Shown here one piece after another: positions 1-5,602 of a DNA stretch of 5,602 nucleotides; within the stretch, counting starts at the first letter, position 1, and every line of letters begins with the position of its first letter. The position numbers were made by a program, and so were the translations under genes. This DNA is from Rhodoferax sp. Lineage in GTDB: Bacteria > Pseudomonadota > Gammaproteobacteria > Burkholderiales > Burkholderiaceae_C. The notes under the pieces were generated by a model. It worked only from the letters and a program-made list of their open reading frames with translations, was not told the DNA's origin and did no database searches. The DNA lies in the NCBI GenBank assembly GCA_020048795.1, contig JAIFMA010000183.1, positions 1 to 5,602 on the forward strand, given 5' to 3'.

Positions 1-36
1 CTCGTAGAGCGGCGAAGCCAAAAGCGTGGGGGCCAT
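1..36 (-). CDS. possible 5' end of the next gene after lptB (partial)
   Basis: An ATG lies four bases after the lptB stop codon and is followed by 12 open codons (MAPTLLASPLYE) up to the window edge. The tight spacing would fit translational coupling in the lpt operon. In many proteobacteria the gene after lptB is rpoN (sigma-54), but these residues do not resemble the usual RpoN start (MKQGL-type, with glutamine-rich activator-binding repeats), and there is no clear Shine-Dalgarno before the ATG. The stretch may therefore be only the leader of a gene starting further left, or a different gene. No function can be assigned from 12 residues. Confidence 0.2.
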   Translation of the reverse strand, partial: MAPTLLASPLYE

Positions 37-40
37 ATCT

Positions 41-859
41 TTACATGCGGAAATGTTCGCCCAGATACACCCGGCGCACATCAACATCGTTGACGATGTC
101 GGCCGGTGTGCCCTGCGCCAGCACGCTGCCGTCACTGATGATGAAGGCATGGTCGCAAATGCCCAGGGTTTCGCGCACATTGTGGTCGGTGATCAACACC
201 CCGATGCCCCGGCTCTTCAAAAAGCTGATGATGCGCTGGATCTCGATCACCGCGATCGGATCAATGCCGGCAAACGGCTCATCGAGCAGAATGAAGCGCG
301 GCTGGGTCGCCAGTGCGCGGGCAATCTCGACCCGTCGGCGCTCGCCGCCCGACAAGGACAGGGCACTGGACAGGCGCAGATGATCGACCCGCAAGTCCTG
401 CAACAAAGTTGTCAGCCGTTTGTCGATCTCGGCCTCGCGCAGCGGCCGGCCCTGGTCGTCAAACTGCAATTCGAGCACCGCCCGCACATTGTCTTCAACA
501 TTGAGTTTGCGAAAAATCGAGGCTTCCTGCGGCAGATAACTCAGCCCCAGGCGGGCGCGGCGGTGTATCGGCATATGCTCGATCGACTGGCCATCAATCG
601 TGATGTCGCCGGCGCTGGCCCGCAGCAAACCCACAATCATGTAAAACGAGGTGGTCTTGCCGGCACCGTTGGGCCCCAGAAGGCCCACCACTTCGCCCTT
701 GCGTACCGACAGTGACACGTCTTTGACCGCCTTGCGGCTGCCGTAAAACTTTTGCAGGTGTCGCACCTGCAGGCAGCTGTCACAGCCCCCCGCATCCTGG
801 CGACTGGGCTTCGGCAATACGGCGCCCGGGTTGGGCCTTGCGGCATCCATCAGCATCAT
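41..859 (-). CDS. lptB: LptB, ATP-binding subunit of the LPS export ABC transporter
   Basis: This is the cytoplasmic ATPase of the LptB2FG transporter, which extracts lipopolysaccharide from the inner membrane and pushes it along the LptC-LptA-LptD bridge. The 272-residue product has every ABC ATPase motif: Walker A GPNGAGKT (62-69), Q-loop in LPQEASIF (Q111), signature LSGGE (169-173), Walker B FILLDEP (189-195, catalytic E194) and H-loop ITDH (H226). The segments LPQEASIFRKL and LLDEPFAGIDP are typical of LptB rather than other ABC families. The gene starts in an ATGA overlap with the lptA stop, so the two are probably translationally coupled; no strong Shine-Dalgarno precedes the ATG. The product is about 30 residues longer than the usual ~240 because of an N-terminal extension containing CDSC (26-29). 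No Met codon lies between the extension and the conserved domain, so the upstream start is needed; M1, M2 and M4 are all possible. Confidence 0.97.
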   Translation of the reverse strand: MMLMDAARPNPGAVLPKPSRQDAGGCDSCLQVRHLQKFYGSRKAVKDVSLSVRKGEVVGLLGPNGAGKTTSFYMIVGLLRASAGDITIDGQSIEHMPIHRRARLGLSYLPQEASIFRKLNVEDNVRAVLELQFDDQGRPLREAEIDKRLTTLLQDLRVDHLRLSSALSLSGGERRRVEIARALATQPRFILLDEPFAGIDPIAVIEIQRIISFLKSRGIGVLITDHNVRETLGICDHAFIISDGSVLAQGTPADIVNDVDVRRVYLGEHFRM

Positions 860-1479
860 CGGGCCGGGCTACCAAGCTGCGGACTGGCTTGCAAGGGAAG
901 GGCCACCGCAGATGCACCAGCTTCAGGCTTGGGGGTCAGCATGGCACGAACCCGTCCGGGCGGCGCGCCGGCCTGCCCGAGGCTGCCACTTTTGCCAGGC
1001 CCCGGCGCCCCATCCAGCGTAAAGACATCGGTCGCGTTGTTATAAACAATCAACCCGGCATTGAACTCGTCATTCAGAATCGCCCCGCGATAACGGCGCA
1101 ACTGGGCCTTGCCAATGATTTTGACCGCATCAACCCGACCATCGTAGTCAATGACTTCGCCCTCACCTTCGATGAATTCGTCGACAGCTTCGCGCTTTTG
1201 CCGAAAAAACGCCAGCTTGCCCGGCTCTGCCGTGACCACGCCGTATTGGTAACCCTGGGGGTCTTGCCGCACCTCGATGCGTTCGCCACGAATCTGGATC
1301 GTGCCCTTGGTCAGCACCACCCGCCCGGAAAACACATTGATCTGGCGGGCATCGTCATAGCGCAACGCATCGGCTTCGACATTCATCGGCTTGTTGCGGT
1401 CGGCTTTTTCGGCCTGAACTCCGGGCACAGTCAGGGCCAGCAAGCTCAGGACAAGCCAGAAATTCAAGGGGGTTTTCAT
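856..1479 (-). CDS. lptA: LptA, periplasmic LPS transport bridge protein
   Basis: LptA forms the beta-jellyroll bridge that carries lipopolysaccharide across the periplasm between LptC and LptD. The 207-residue product begins with a clear Sec signal peptide: K2, a hydrophobic stretch from about 6 to 19, then VQA (21-23) with likely cleavage before E24. An OstA/LptA-like domain follows at roughly 30-160, starting with the family hallmark pattern MNVEADALRYDDARQINVFSG, which leads into VVLTKGTIQIRGERI. The last ~45 residues are rich in Gly, Pro and Ala and probably disordered, making the protein somewhat longer than E. coli LptA (185 aa). The ATG start is supported by the signal peptide, though no good Shine-Dalgarno precedes it. 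The stop codon overlaps the lptB start. No lptC or kdsC lies directly upstream; dsbA is the neighbour, and a -10-like element 32 nt before the start suggests a separate promoter. Confidence 0.95.
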   Translation of the reverse strand: MKTPLNFWLVLSLLALTVPGVQAEKADRNKPMNVEADALRYDDARQINVFSGRVVLTKGTIQIRGERIEVRQDPQGYQYGVVTAEPGKLAFFRQKREAVDEFIEGEGEVIDYDGRVDAVKIIGKAQLRRYRGAILNDEFNAGLIVYNNATDVFTLDGAPGPGKSGSLGQAGAPPGRVRAMLTPKPEAGASAVALPLQASPQLGSPAR

Positions 1480-1511
1480 AAAGGCACGAATCTTGCAGAG
1501 ATAAGCGCCGC

Positions 1512-1543
1512 ATTGTAGCGGGCCTGAGCACCCACGGTGCCAA
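1512..1543 (-). promoter_or_regulatory. candidate lptA promoter
   Basis: On the minus strand a TACAAT hexamer (1517 to 1512) matches the sigma-70 -10 consensus at 5 of 6 positions and lies 32 nt before the lptA ATG, which would give a 5' leader of about 25 nt. The best -35-like hexamer is TTGGCA (1543 to 1538), but the spacer is 20 nt, longer than the usual 16-18. The -10 is therefore the better supported half. A promoter is expected here because dsbA ends 176 nt upstream and the two transcription units look unrelated. Confidence 0.45.
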
Positions 1544-1553
1544 GCCGAAGGCC

Positions 1554-1565
1554 GGCTGATCAGCC
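1554..1565. repeat. 12-bp perfect palindrome upstream of lptA
   Basis: The sequence GGCTGATCAGCC equals its own reverse complement and lies in the dsbA-lptA spacer, about 11 bases upstream of the candidate -35 element. It could be an operator for a dimeric regulator or a relic of a terminator hairpin. It has no following T-run and, with no loop, would make a poor RNA hairpin. No regulator is recognised for it. Confidence 0.4.
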
Positions 1566-1653
1566 AACATGCGCCGCTAAGGGATGCAGAAATTGCAAAT
1601 GTACCGTTTATGGCGAGTGCTGACGGGAGGCAGTGCTAGGCGCAAGACGCGAA

Positions 1654-1669
1654 GTTTAGCCAGCTAAAC
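1654..1669. repeat. 16-bp inverted repeat spanning the dsbA stop codon
   Basis: Arms GTTTAGC and GCTAAAC flank a two-base centre, and the dsbA TAA lies inside the downstream arm. In the transcript it could fold as a 6-bp stem with a four-base loop (CUGG). There is no U-tract after it, so it does not meet the criteria for a canonical intrinsic terminator. It could be a 3'-end stabilising hairpin or a weak terminator of the argS-SPOR-dsbA unit. Confidence 0.4.
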
Positions 1670-2315
1670 GAGCGGATTGCAACTTGGCCCGAACCTGGGC
1701 GATCAGAAAATCAGCCACGCTCAGCATCCCGTCCGTGCTTTTGGCCAGAGAACCGTCGGTGTAGAAACGCCCGGCCACGCCCATGGCAGGCACGCCGTCA
1801 ATTTCGTAGGCGGTCATCAGCTGGCGCGCACGGTTGACTTTGGTGCTGGTTGAAAACGAACTGAAATTTGACACAAACCTGGCCCGGTCCACGCCTTGCT
1901 TGACCACCCAGTCGGTGATGCTATCAGCCGTGTTCAGGTTTTGGCGCTCGCCATGAATGGCGGCAAACACGCGCGCATGCAGGGTATCGAGCAGGCCCAT
2001 GACCTCAAGGGTAAAGAACAACTGCTGCTGCGGCACATAGTCATCGCGAAAAGCAATCGGAACGCGCTTGAACACCACGTCTTTGGGCAGCCGTTTGGCC
2101 CACTCTGACAAGGCTGGCTCAAACGCACTGCAATGCGGACAGCTGTACCAAAAAAACTCCAGCACTTCGATCTTGCCCGCCGGGGCCTCCACTGGCGCGG
2201 CCTGGTTCAGCTTGATGAAGTCCGATCCTGCCTGCGGAGCCTTGGCTTGCGACTGGGCCGCAGTAGCCACAGCCAGGCTTGCTGCACCGGCAAAAAATTC
2301 ACGACGTTTCATCAT
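1656..2315 (-). CDS. dsbA: DsbA-family periplasmic thiol:disulfide oxidase
   Basis: DsbA donates a disulfide to newly exported proteins in the periplasm and is reoxidised by the membrane protein DsbB. The 219-residue product has a thioredoxin fold with the canonical active site CPHC (C59-P60-H61-C62) in FFWYSCPHC, and the cis-proline loop GVPAM (P176) that faces it. The intervening helical insertion (about 90-165) is of usual size. The N-terminus is a cleavable signal: MMKRREFFAG, an Ala-rich hydrophobic stretch, and AQSQA with likely cleavage after A24. KRREFF matches the twin-arginine pattern. Two ATGs stand in tandem (2315 and 2312); a GGAG (2325 to 2322) lies 6 or 9 nt before them, so either could be used. 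The gene follows the SPOR gene by 58 nt and is probably last in the argS operon. Confidence 0.95.
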   Translation of the reverse strand: MMKRREFFAGAASLAVATAAQSQAKAPQAGSDFIKLNQAAPVEAPAGKIEVLEFFWYSCPHCSAFEPALSEWAKRLPKDVVFKRVPIAFRDDYVPQQQLFFTLEVMGLLDTLHARVFAAIHGERQNLNTADSITDWVVKQGVDRARFVSNFSSFSTSTKVNRARQLMTAYEIDGVPAMGVAGRFYTDGSLAKSTDGMLSVADFLIAQVRAKLQSARLAG

Positions 2316-2373
2316 TCAAAGCTCCAATCGGTGTTCGCAAATGCGGGGTCAGAACGTCGCCATGCCAAAAAGT

Positions 2374-3066
2374 TCAACGCTGCACGCGAACCAGGGCGGT
2401 TTCAATGCCGGTAGCGTCCAGCTTGGTTTTGGCCTTTTCAGCGGCGTCGCGCGTGTCAAACGGCCCGACCCGAACCCGGTGCACCATGCGACCTGACTGC
2501 TCGCGCTCAGAGACCTTGGTTTCGATGCCCGACAGCGACAGCTTGGCACGCTGGGTTTCGGCATCTTCGGCGGTGCGAAAGGCACCCACCTGAACAAAAT
2601 AGCTGAACGGGTCAGCCGACGCATCAGGTGTCGCTGCTGATCCTTTGACCATGGCGGCACGCGCCTTGACCAGGTCGCCTAGCGGGTCTGAGGCGAGCGC
2701 CGGCTTGACCTCGGGTTTGCTTGCGGCGGCCGCAACAGGGACGGCAACCGCCGGGCGGGCAGTGGCGGGCCGGGACACGGCTTCGACCGGGCCAGACGCT
2801 GGCTTGTCGGCCGGCTCCACGGGCTCTGCGGGTTCTGCGGGCGCCACCGGCTTGGCCGGATTTTTGCCATACAAGGGTGTATTCGGATCCCAGCCCTTGT
2901 TCTTTTGCTGTTCAACCACATCCTGTGCCGGATCGCGGCTTACGGCCTTGCTGACAAAGGGCACGGGGACCTTGGTGACGTAAACCGCCACCGCCAGCGC
3001 TATGCCCAGGCCCAGCACCAAGCCCAGGATCAAACCCAGAAAAGTTCCACCGTGTTGTTGTCTCAT
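2374..3066 (-). CDS. SPOR-domain membrane protein, FtsN-like
   Basis: This is a bitopic inner-membrane protein probably acting at the division septum. The 230 residues divide into a short cytoplasmic tail (1-8), one transmembrane helix rich in Gly, Leu and Ala (about 9-30), a juxtamembrane stretch with WDPNTPLYGKNP (59-70), a Pro/Ala/Glu/Val-rich linker (about 70-125) and a C-terminal SPOR domain (about 154-229) opening with YFVQVGAF (156-163) and containing VHRVRVGPF (195-203). SPOR domains bind denuded glycan strands at the septum. The architecture matches FtsN, but other cell-division SPOR proteins (DedD, for example) share it, so no symbol is given. The protein has no cysteine, unlike E. 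coli FtsN with its DsbA-dependent disulfide. The start is supported by AAAGG about 6 nt before the ATG. It follows argS by 24 nt. Confidence 0.9.
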   Translation of the reverse strand: MRQQHGGTFLGLILGLVLGLGIALAVAVYVTKVPVPFVSKAVSRDPAQDVVEQQKNKGWDPNTPLYGKNPAKPVAPAEPAEPVEPADKPASGPVEAVSRPATARPAVAVPVAAAASKPEVKPALASDPLGDLVKARAAMVKGSAATPDASADPFSYFVQVGAFRTAEDAETQRAKLSLSGIETKVSEREQSGRMVHRVRVGPFDTRDAAEKAKTKLDATGIETALVRVQR

Positions 3067-3090
3067 GAATTGCCTTTGACGGGAATTTGC

Positions 3091-4788
3091 CTACATTTTT
3101 TGCGGAGCACTGACACCCAGCACGGCCAGGCCATTGTGCAACACCTGCGCGGTGGCCGCCACCAGCGCCAGACGCGCCATTTTGACGACTTCATCATCCA
3201 CCAGAATGCGCTCGGCATCGTAATAGCTGTGGTAACAAGCGGCCAGCTCGCGCAGGTAAAACGTGACATCGTGCGGCGCAAAACCCTCGGCCGCTGCGCT
3301 CAGCATGTCGGGATACTTGGCCAGCAACAGCATCAGGGCCTGCGCTGGCGGGCTGTCTAGCGGACTCAGGACCACACTGGCCAAGGTGCTGGCATCACCG
3401 CCCCAGGCTGCCAGCACCGAGCAAATCCGGGCGTGGGCATACTGCACGTAATACACCGGGTTGTCGTTGTTCCTGGCCACCGCCAGATCCACGTCAAAGG
3501 TGTATTCAGTATCGGGCTTGCGGCTGAGCAAAAAAAAGCGCACCGCGTCCTTGCTGGTCCATTCGAGCAGGTCGCGCAGTGTGACGTAGCTGCCGGCGCG
3601 CTTGCTGATCTTGACCTCTTCGCCACCACGCACCACGCGCACCATGGTGTGCAACACATAATCAGGATACCCCTGTGGGATGCCGACATGGGCGGCCTGC
3701 AACCCGGCGCGCACCCGGGCGATGGTGCCATGGTGATCGGTGCCCTGGATGTTGATCACCTTCTGAAAACCGCGCTCCCACTTGGTGATGTGGTAGGCCA
3801 CATCGGGCACAAAATAGGTGTAGCTGCCATCCCCCTTGCGCATGACACGGTCTTTGTCGTCGCCATAGTCGGTGGACTTGAGCCACAGTGCGCCGTCTTG
3901 CTCGTAGGTTTTGCCGGCCTCCTGCAGTTTGCCCACGACTGCATCCACCTTGCCGCTGGTGTACAGGCTGCTTTCCAGGTAATAGTTGTCAAACTTGACG
4001 GCAAAGGCCTGCAAGTCGAGGTCTTGCTCACGGCGCAGATAGGCCACGGCAAACTGGCGCATGCCATTCAGATCGGTGGCATCGCCCGATGCGGTGAACG
4101 CGCGGTCGTCAGACTTGACGGTTTTTTGGGCCAGAAAATCAGCGGCAATGTCGGCAATGTAGTCGCCGTTGTAAAAATTCTTGCTCAGCGGGTTGTCCGC
4201 TTCGGTGGGCCAACAGGCATCACCCGGCTTGAAACCCTGCACCCGCAGCTGGGTGCTGCTGGCCAGGGTCGCAATCTGCACCCCCGCGTCGTTGTAATAA
4301 AACTCGCGGTACACCTGCCAGCCCTGGGTGGCAAACAGGTTGCAGATGGCATCGCCCAACGCCGCCTGCCGACCGTGCCCCACATGCAGTGGCCCGGTCG
4401 GGTTGGCCGAGACAAACTCGACCAGCATGCGCTGGCCCTTGCCGGCCTGGGTACCGTAGCGGATGGTTTGCGCCAGCACCTCGCGCACCACCTGCTGTTT
4501 GGCGGCGGGTTTGAGTTTGATGTTGATAAAACCCGGGCCGGCAATGTCGAGTGCATCCACCCAGCGCTGAAAGGCTGGGCTGGCCAGCAGCGCTGCACGC
4601 AGGTTCTCTGCCAACTGGCGCGGGTTCTGCTTGAGCGGTTTGGCCAGTTGCATGGCCGCCGTGGTGGCCAGGTCGCCATGCGAGGCGACTTTGGGCGACT
4701 CAAAGCTGGCCTTGTCGCCCACACCGGGCATGAATTGTTCCAGCGCCAGGCGCAGGGCTTCGAGGAGTTCGGTTTTGACGGTCTGCAT
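3091..4788 (-). CDS. argS: arginyl-tRNA synthetase (ArgRS, class Ia)
   Basis: This enzyme charges tRNA-Arg with arginine using ATP in the cytoplasm and is essential for translation. From the ATG at 4788 the product is 565 residues, normal for the family. Positions below are for that start. The N-terminal Add1 domain (about 1-100) has SHGDLATTAAM, and the catalytic Rossmann domain carries the class I signature ANPTGPLHVGHGR (128-140, HVGH at 135-138). INIQGTDHHG (346-355) lies in the core, and the KMSKS equivalent is KISKR (393-397). The DALR anticodon-binding domain follows, with VQYAHARI (448-455) and the typical C-terminus LGVSAPQKM. The open frame could begin one codon earlier at a TTG (4791), but the ATG is preferred. 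No Shine-Dalgarno is visible; a -10-like TAAAAT lies only 6 nt upstream. It is probably first in an operon with the SPOR gene and dsbA. Confidence 0.98.
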   Translation of the reverse strand: MQTVKTELLEALRLALEQFMPGVGDKASFESPKVASHGDLATTAAMQLAKPLKQNPRQLAENLRAALLASPAFQRWVDALDIAGPGFINIKLKPAAKQQVVREVLAQTIRYGTQAGKGQRMLVEFVSANPTGPLHVGHGRQAALGDAICNLFATQGWQVYREFYYNDAGVQIATLASSTQLRVQGFKPGDACWPTEADNPLSKNFYNGDYIADIAADFLAQKTVKSDDRAFTASGDATDLNGMRQFAVAYLRREQDLDLQAFAVKFDNYYLESSLYTSGKVDAVVGKLQEAGKTYEQDGALWLKSTDYGDDKDRVMRKGDGSYTYFVPDVAYHITKWERGFQKVINIQGTDHHGTIARVRAGLQAAHVGIPQGYPDYVLHTMVRVVRGGEEVKISKRAGSYVTLRDLLEWTSKDAVRFFLLSRKPDTEYTFDVDLAVARNNDNPVYYVQYAHARICSVLAAWGGDASTLASVVLSPLDSPPAQALMLLLAKYPDMLSAAAEGFAPHDVTFYLRELAACYHSYYDAERILVDDEVVKMARLALVAATAQVLHNGLAVLGVSAPQKM

Positions 4789-4794
4789 CAAACA

Positions 4795-4800
4795 ATTTTA
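4795..4800 (-). promoter_or_regulatory. candidate argS -10 element
   Basis: The minus-strand hexamer TAAAAT (4800 to 4795) matches TATAAT at 5 of 6 positions. With the usual 6-7 nt to the start point, transcription would begin at or next to the A of the argS ATG (4788), giving a leaderless mRNA, which agrees with the absence of a Shine-Dalgarno. No good TTGACA-like hexamer lies 16-18 nt upstream, so the call rests on the -10 and its position. Confidence 0.4.
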
Positions 4801-4969
4801 CCGGGCCGGGGTTGAAACCAGATTTCTTCGTATTCATGCCAATTCGAAATCATCCGTGTCGTGGTTGCTTCGCCCTGCCGTGCTTTGCTGCACCAGCGAT
4901 TTGCAACAACGCAGCGCGCCCAAAGCTGGCGAGCCAAATGTGCATGTTATTTGTGGACAAGCCCTTAGA

Positions 4970-4992
4970 GGTCAAGTTATTGTTGCTTGACC
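4970..4992. repeat. inverted repeat between the EAL gene and argS
   Basis: Seven-base arms GGTCAAG (4970-4976) and CTTGACC (4986-4992) flank a nine-base AT-rich loop. In a minus-strand transcript it lies about 85 nt past the EAL stop codon, a reasonable place for a 3' hairpin. No T-run follows the stem on either strand, so a rho-independent terminator is not supported; a protein-binding site is equally possible. Confidence 0.35.
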
Positions 4993-5076
4993 CCTTAAGC
5001 CACTGGATGCCGGGTCGGTCCAGCAGCCAGCTCATCTGCGCACCGCTGGTTGCCATGACCTGCATTGAACACAGCC

Positions 5077-5602
5077 TCAAGTTCGCCGGGCGAACTGTTC
5101 AAAATCTGCCAGGGCAATCGGTCGGCTGAAAAGATAGCCCTGGTAGGCATGACAACCCAGGTGCGCCAGGAAATCTTTTTGCGCCTCGATCTCCACCCCT
5201 TCGGCGATGACTGACAGGCCCATGCTCTCGGCCAGGGCCACCACCATTTTGGCAATCGCTGCGTCGTTGCTATCGGTCAGGATGTTCCGCACGAAACCCT
5301 GGTCAATCTTGAGCTGGTCCAGCGGCAGCCGCTTGAGGTAGCTGAGCGACGAGTAGCCGGTGCCAAAATCGTCCAGCGAAAACCCAACGCCAGAAGCTTT
5401 CAGCGAGGTCATCTTGGCGATGATGCCCTCAACATCATCGACCATCAGGCTCTCGGTCAGCTCCAGTTTGAGGCGCTTCGGGTTGACACCGGTTCGGGCC
5501 AGAACACTTTGCACCCGGGCGACAAAATCGGCCTGGTGAAACTGTTTGGCGCTGACATTCACGGCCAGCGTCAGATGCGCCAGATCTGGCTGGGTGCTCC
5601 AG
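5077..5602 (-). CDS. EAL-domain c-di-GMP phosphodiesterase, C-terminal part (partial)
   Basis: The product hydrolyses the second messenger cyclic di-GMP to pGpG, lowering its level and so tending to favour motility over biofilm. Only the last 174 residues are inside the window; the frame stays open to the edge, and the start of the EAL domain, with the EAL motif itself, lies outside. Numbering from the first full codon (5601), the visible signature residues are intact: N15 in LAVNVSA, ELTES (47-51), DDFGTGYSS (D77, D78), LKID (K98), VIAEGVE (E134) and YQGY (Q154). An active enzyme is therefore expected, provided the missing part is normal. A GTG at 5562 reads as Val inside the conserved NVSA strand and is not the start. 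EAL proteins of this kind often carry GGDEF, PAS or other sensor domains upstream, which cannot be seen here. The protein ends directly after the EAL domain. Confidence 0.93.
   Translation of the reverse strand, partial: WSTQPDLAHLTLAVNVSAKQFHQADFVARVQSVLARTGVNPKRLKLELTESLMVDDVEGIIAKMTSLKASGVGFSLDDFGTGYSSLSYLKRLPLDQLKIDQGFVRNILTDSNDAAIAKMVVALAESMGLSVIAEGVEIEAQKDFLAHLGCHAYQGYLFSRPIALADFEQFARRT

Larger units (their letters stand above)
4789..5076. other. non-coding gap between the EAL gene and argS
   Basis: This 288-nt spacer has short open frames on both strands, none with a recognisable protein, a good ribosome binding site or convincing codon use. It contains the argS -10 candidate at its left end and an inverted repeat near its centre. 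No tRNA, canonical terminator with a U-tract, or mobile-element end was recognised. The 5' leader or promoter region of argS and the 3' end of the EAL transcript must both fall here. Confidence 0.6.

Noticed and set aside
26..715. 229-codon plus-strand open frame opposite lptB
   Set aside because: It mirrors a canonical ABC ATPase gene and has no recognisable domain; it is a shadow of lptB codon use.
753..771. Perfect 8-bp inverted repeat TGCAGGTG-TCG-CACCTGCA
   Set aside because: It lies inside the lptB coding region, and one such repeat is expected by chance in a window of this size; no regulatory context is visible.
838..1518. 226-codon plus-strand open frame opposite lptA
   Set aside because: It is antisense to lptA, which has a signal peptide and an OstA-like domain; the plus-strand product is not recognisable.
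1543..1558. Possible intrinsic terminator hairpin (AGCCG-GCCTT-CGGCT, minus strand) before lptA
   Set aside because: The stem has only five pairs and no T-run follows it, so it does not meet terminator criteria.
1584..1667. 27-residue plus-strand open frame in the dsbA-lptA spacer (MQKLQMYRLWRV...)
   Set aside because: The only purine-rich stretch (AAGGG) abuts the ATG too closely, the frame is very short, and it is convergent with dsbA; chance is the simplest explanation.
2820..2860. Short repeated GGCTCTGCGGG/GGTTCTGCGGG units
   Set aside because: They encode the Pro/Ala/Glu-rich low-complexity linker of the SPOR protein and are not a separate repeat element.
3433..4815. 460-codon open frame on the plus strand opposite argS
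   Set aside because: It is fully antisense to a well-conserved argS with intact motifs, its translation resembles no family I know, and long antisense frames are common in GC-rich genes.
4850..5080. 76-codon minus-strand open frame after the EAL gene, starting in a TTGA overlap
   Set aside because: It needs a TTG start or internal ATGs without a ribosome binding site, and the translation shows no family, signal peptide or membrane segment.

Overview
The window is a stretch of bacterial chromosome, moderately GC-rich, with every convincing gene on the minus strand. The protein sequences and the gene pairings (argS next to a SPOR-domain gene and dsbA; lptA overlapping lptB) suggest a betaproteobacterium of the order Burkholderiales, most likely Comamonadaceae (Rhodoferax/Polaromonas-like). 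This assignment comes from recognising the families and was not confirmed by a database search.

Layout, from right to left in the direction of transcription: (1) the C-terminal 174 residues of an EAL-domain cyclic-di-GMP phosphodiesterase, whose 5' part lies outside the window; (2) a 288-nt non-coding gap holding one inverted repeat and a probable argS promoter; (3) argS (arginyl-tRNA synthetase), a single-pass membrane protein with a C-terminal SPOR domain (FtsN-like), and dsbA (periplasmic thiol oxidase), with gaps of 24 and 58 nt, which looks like one operon; (4) a 176-nt gap with two palindromes and a -10-like promoter element; (5) lptA and lptB, overlapping by 4 nt in an ATGA, encoding the periplasmic bridge protein and the ATPase of the lipopolysaccharide export machine; (6) the window edge, where a 12-codon open frame may be the start of the next gene.

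Apart from argS and the c-di-GMP gene, the genes share an envelope theme: SPOR proteins bind septal peptidoglycan, DsbA makes disulfides in envelope proteins (in E. coli including LptD, the outer-membrane partner of LptA), and LptA/LptB move LPS to the outer membrane. The region reads as ordinary core genome. I see no CRISPR array, transposase, toxin-antitoxin pair, phage gene, tRNA or rRNA, and no evidence of an undescribed system. The points most worth checking are the missing lptC upstream of lptA, the apparently leaderless argS promoter, a twin-arginine-like DsbA signal peptide, and the symmetric dsbA-lptA spacer.
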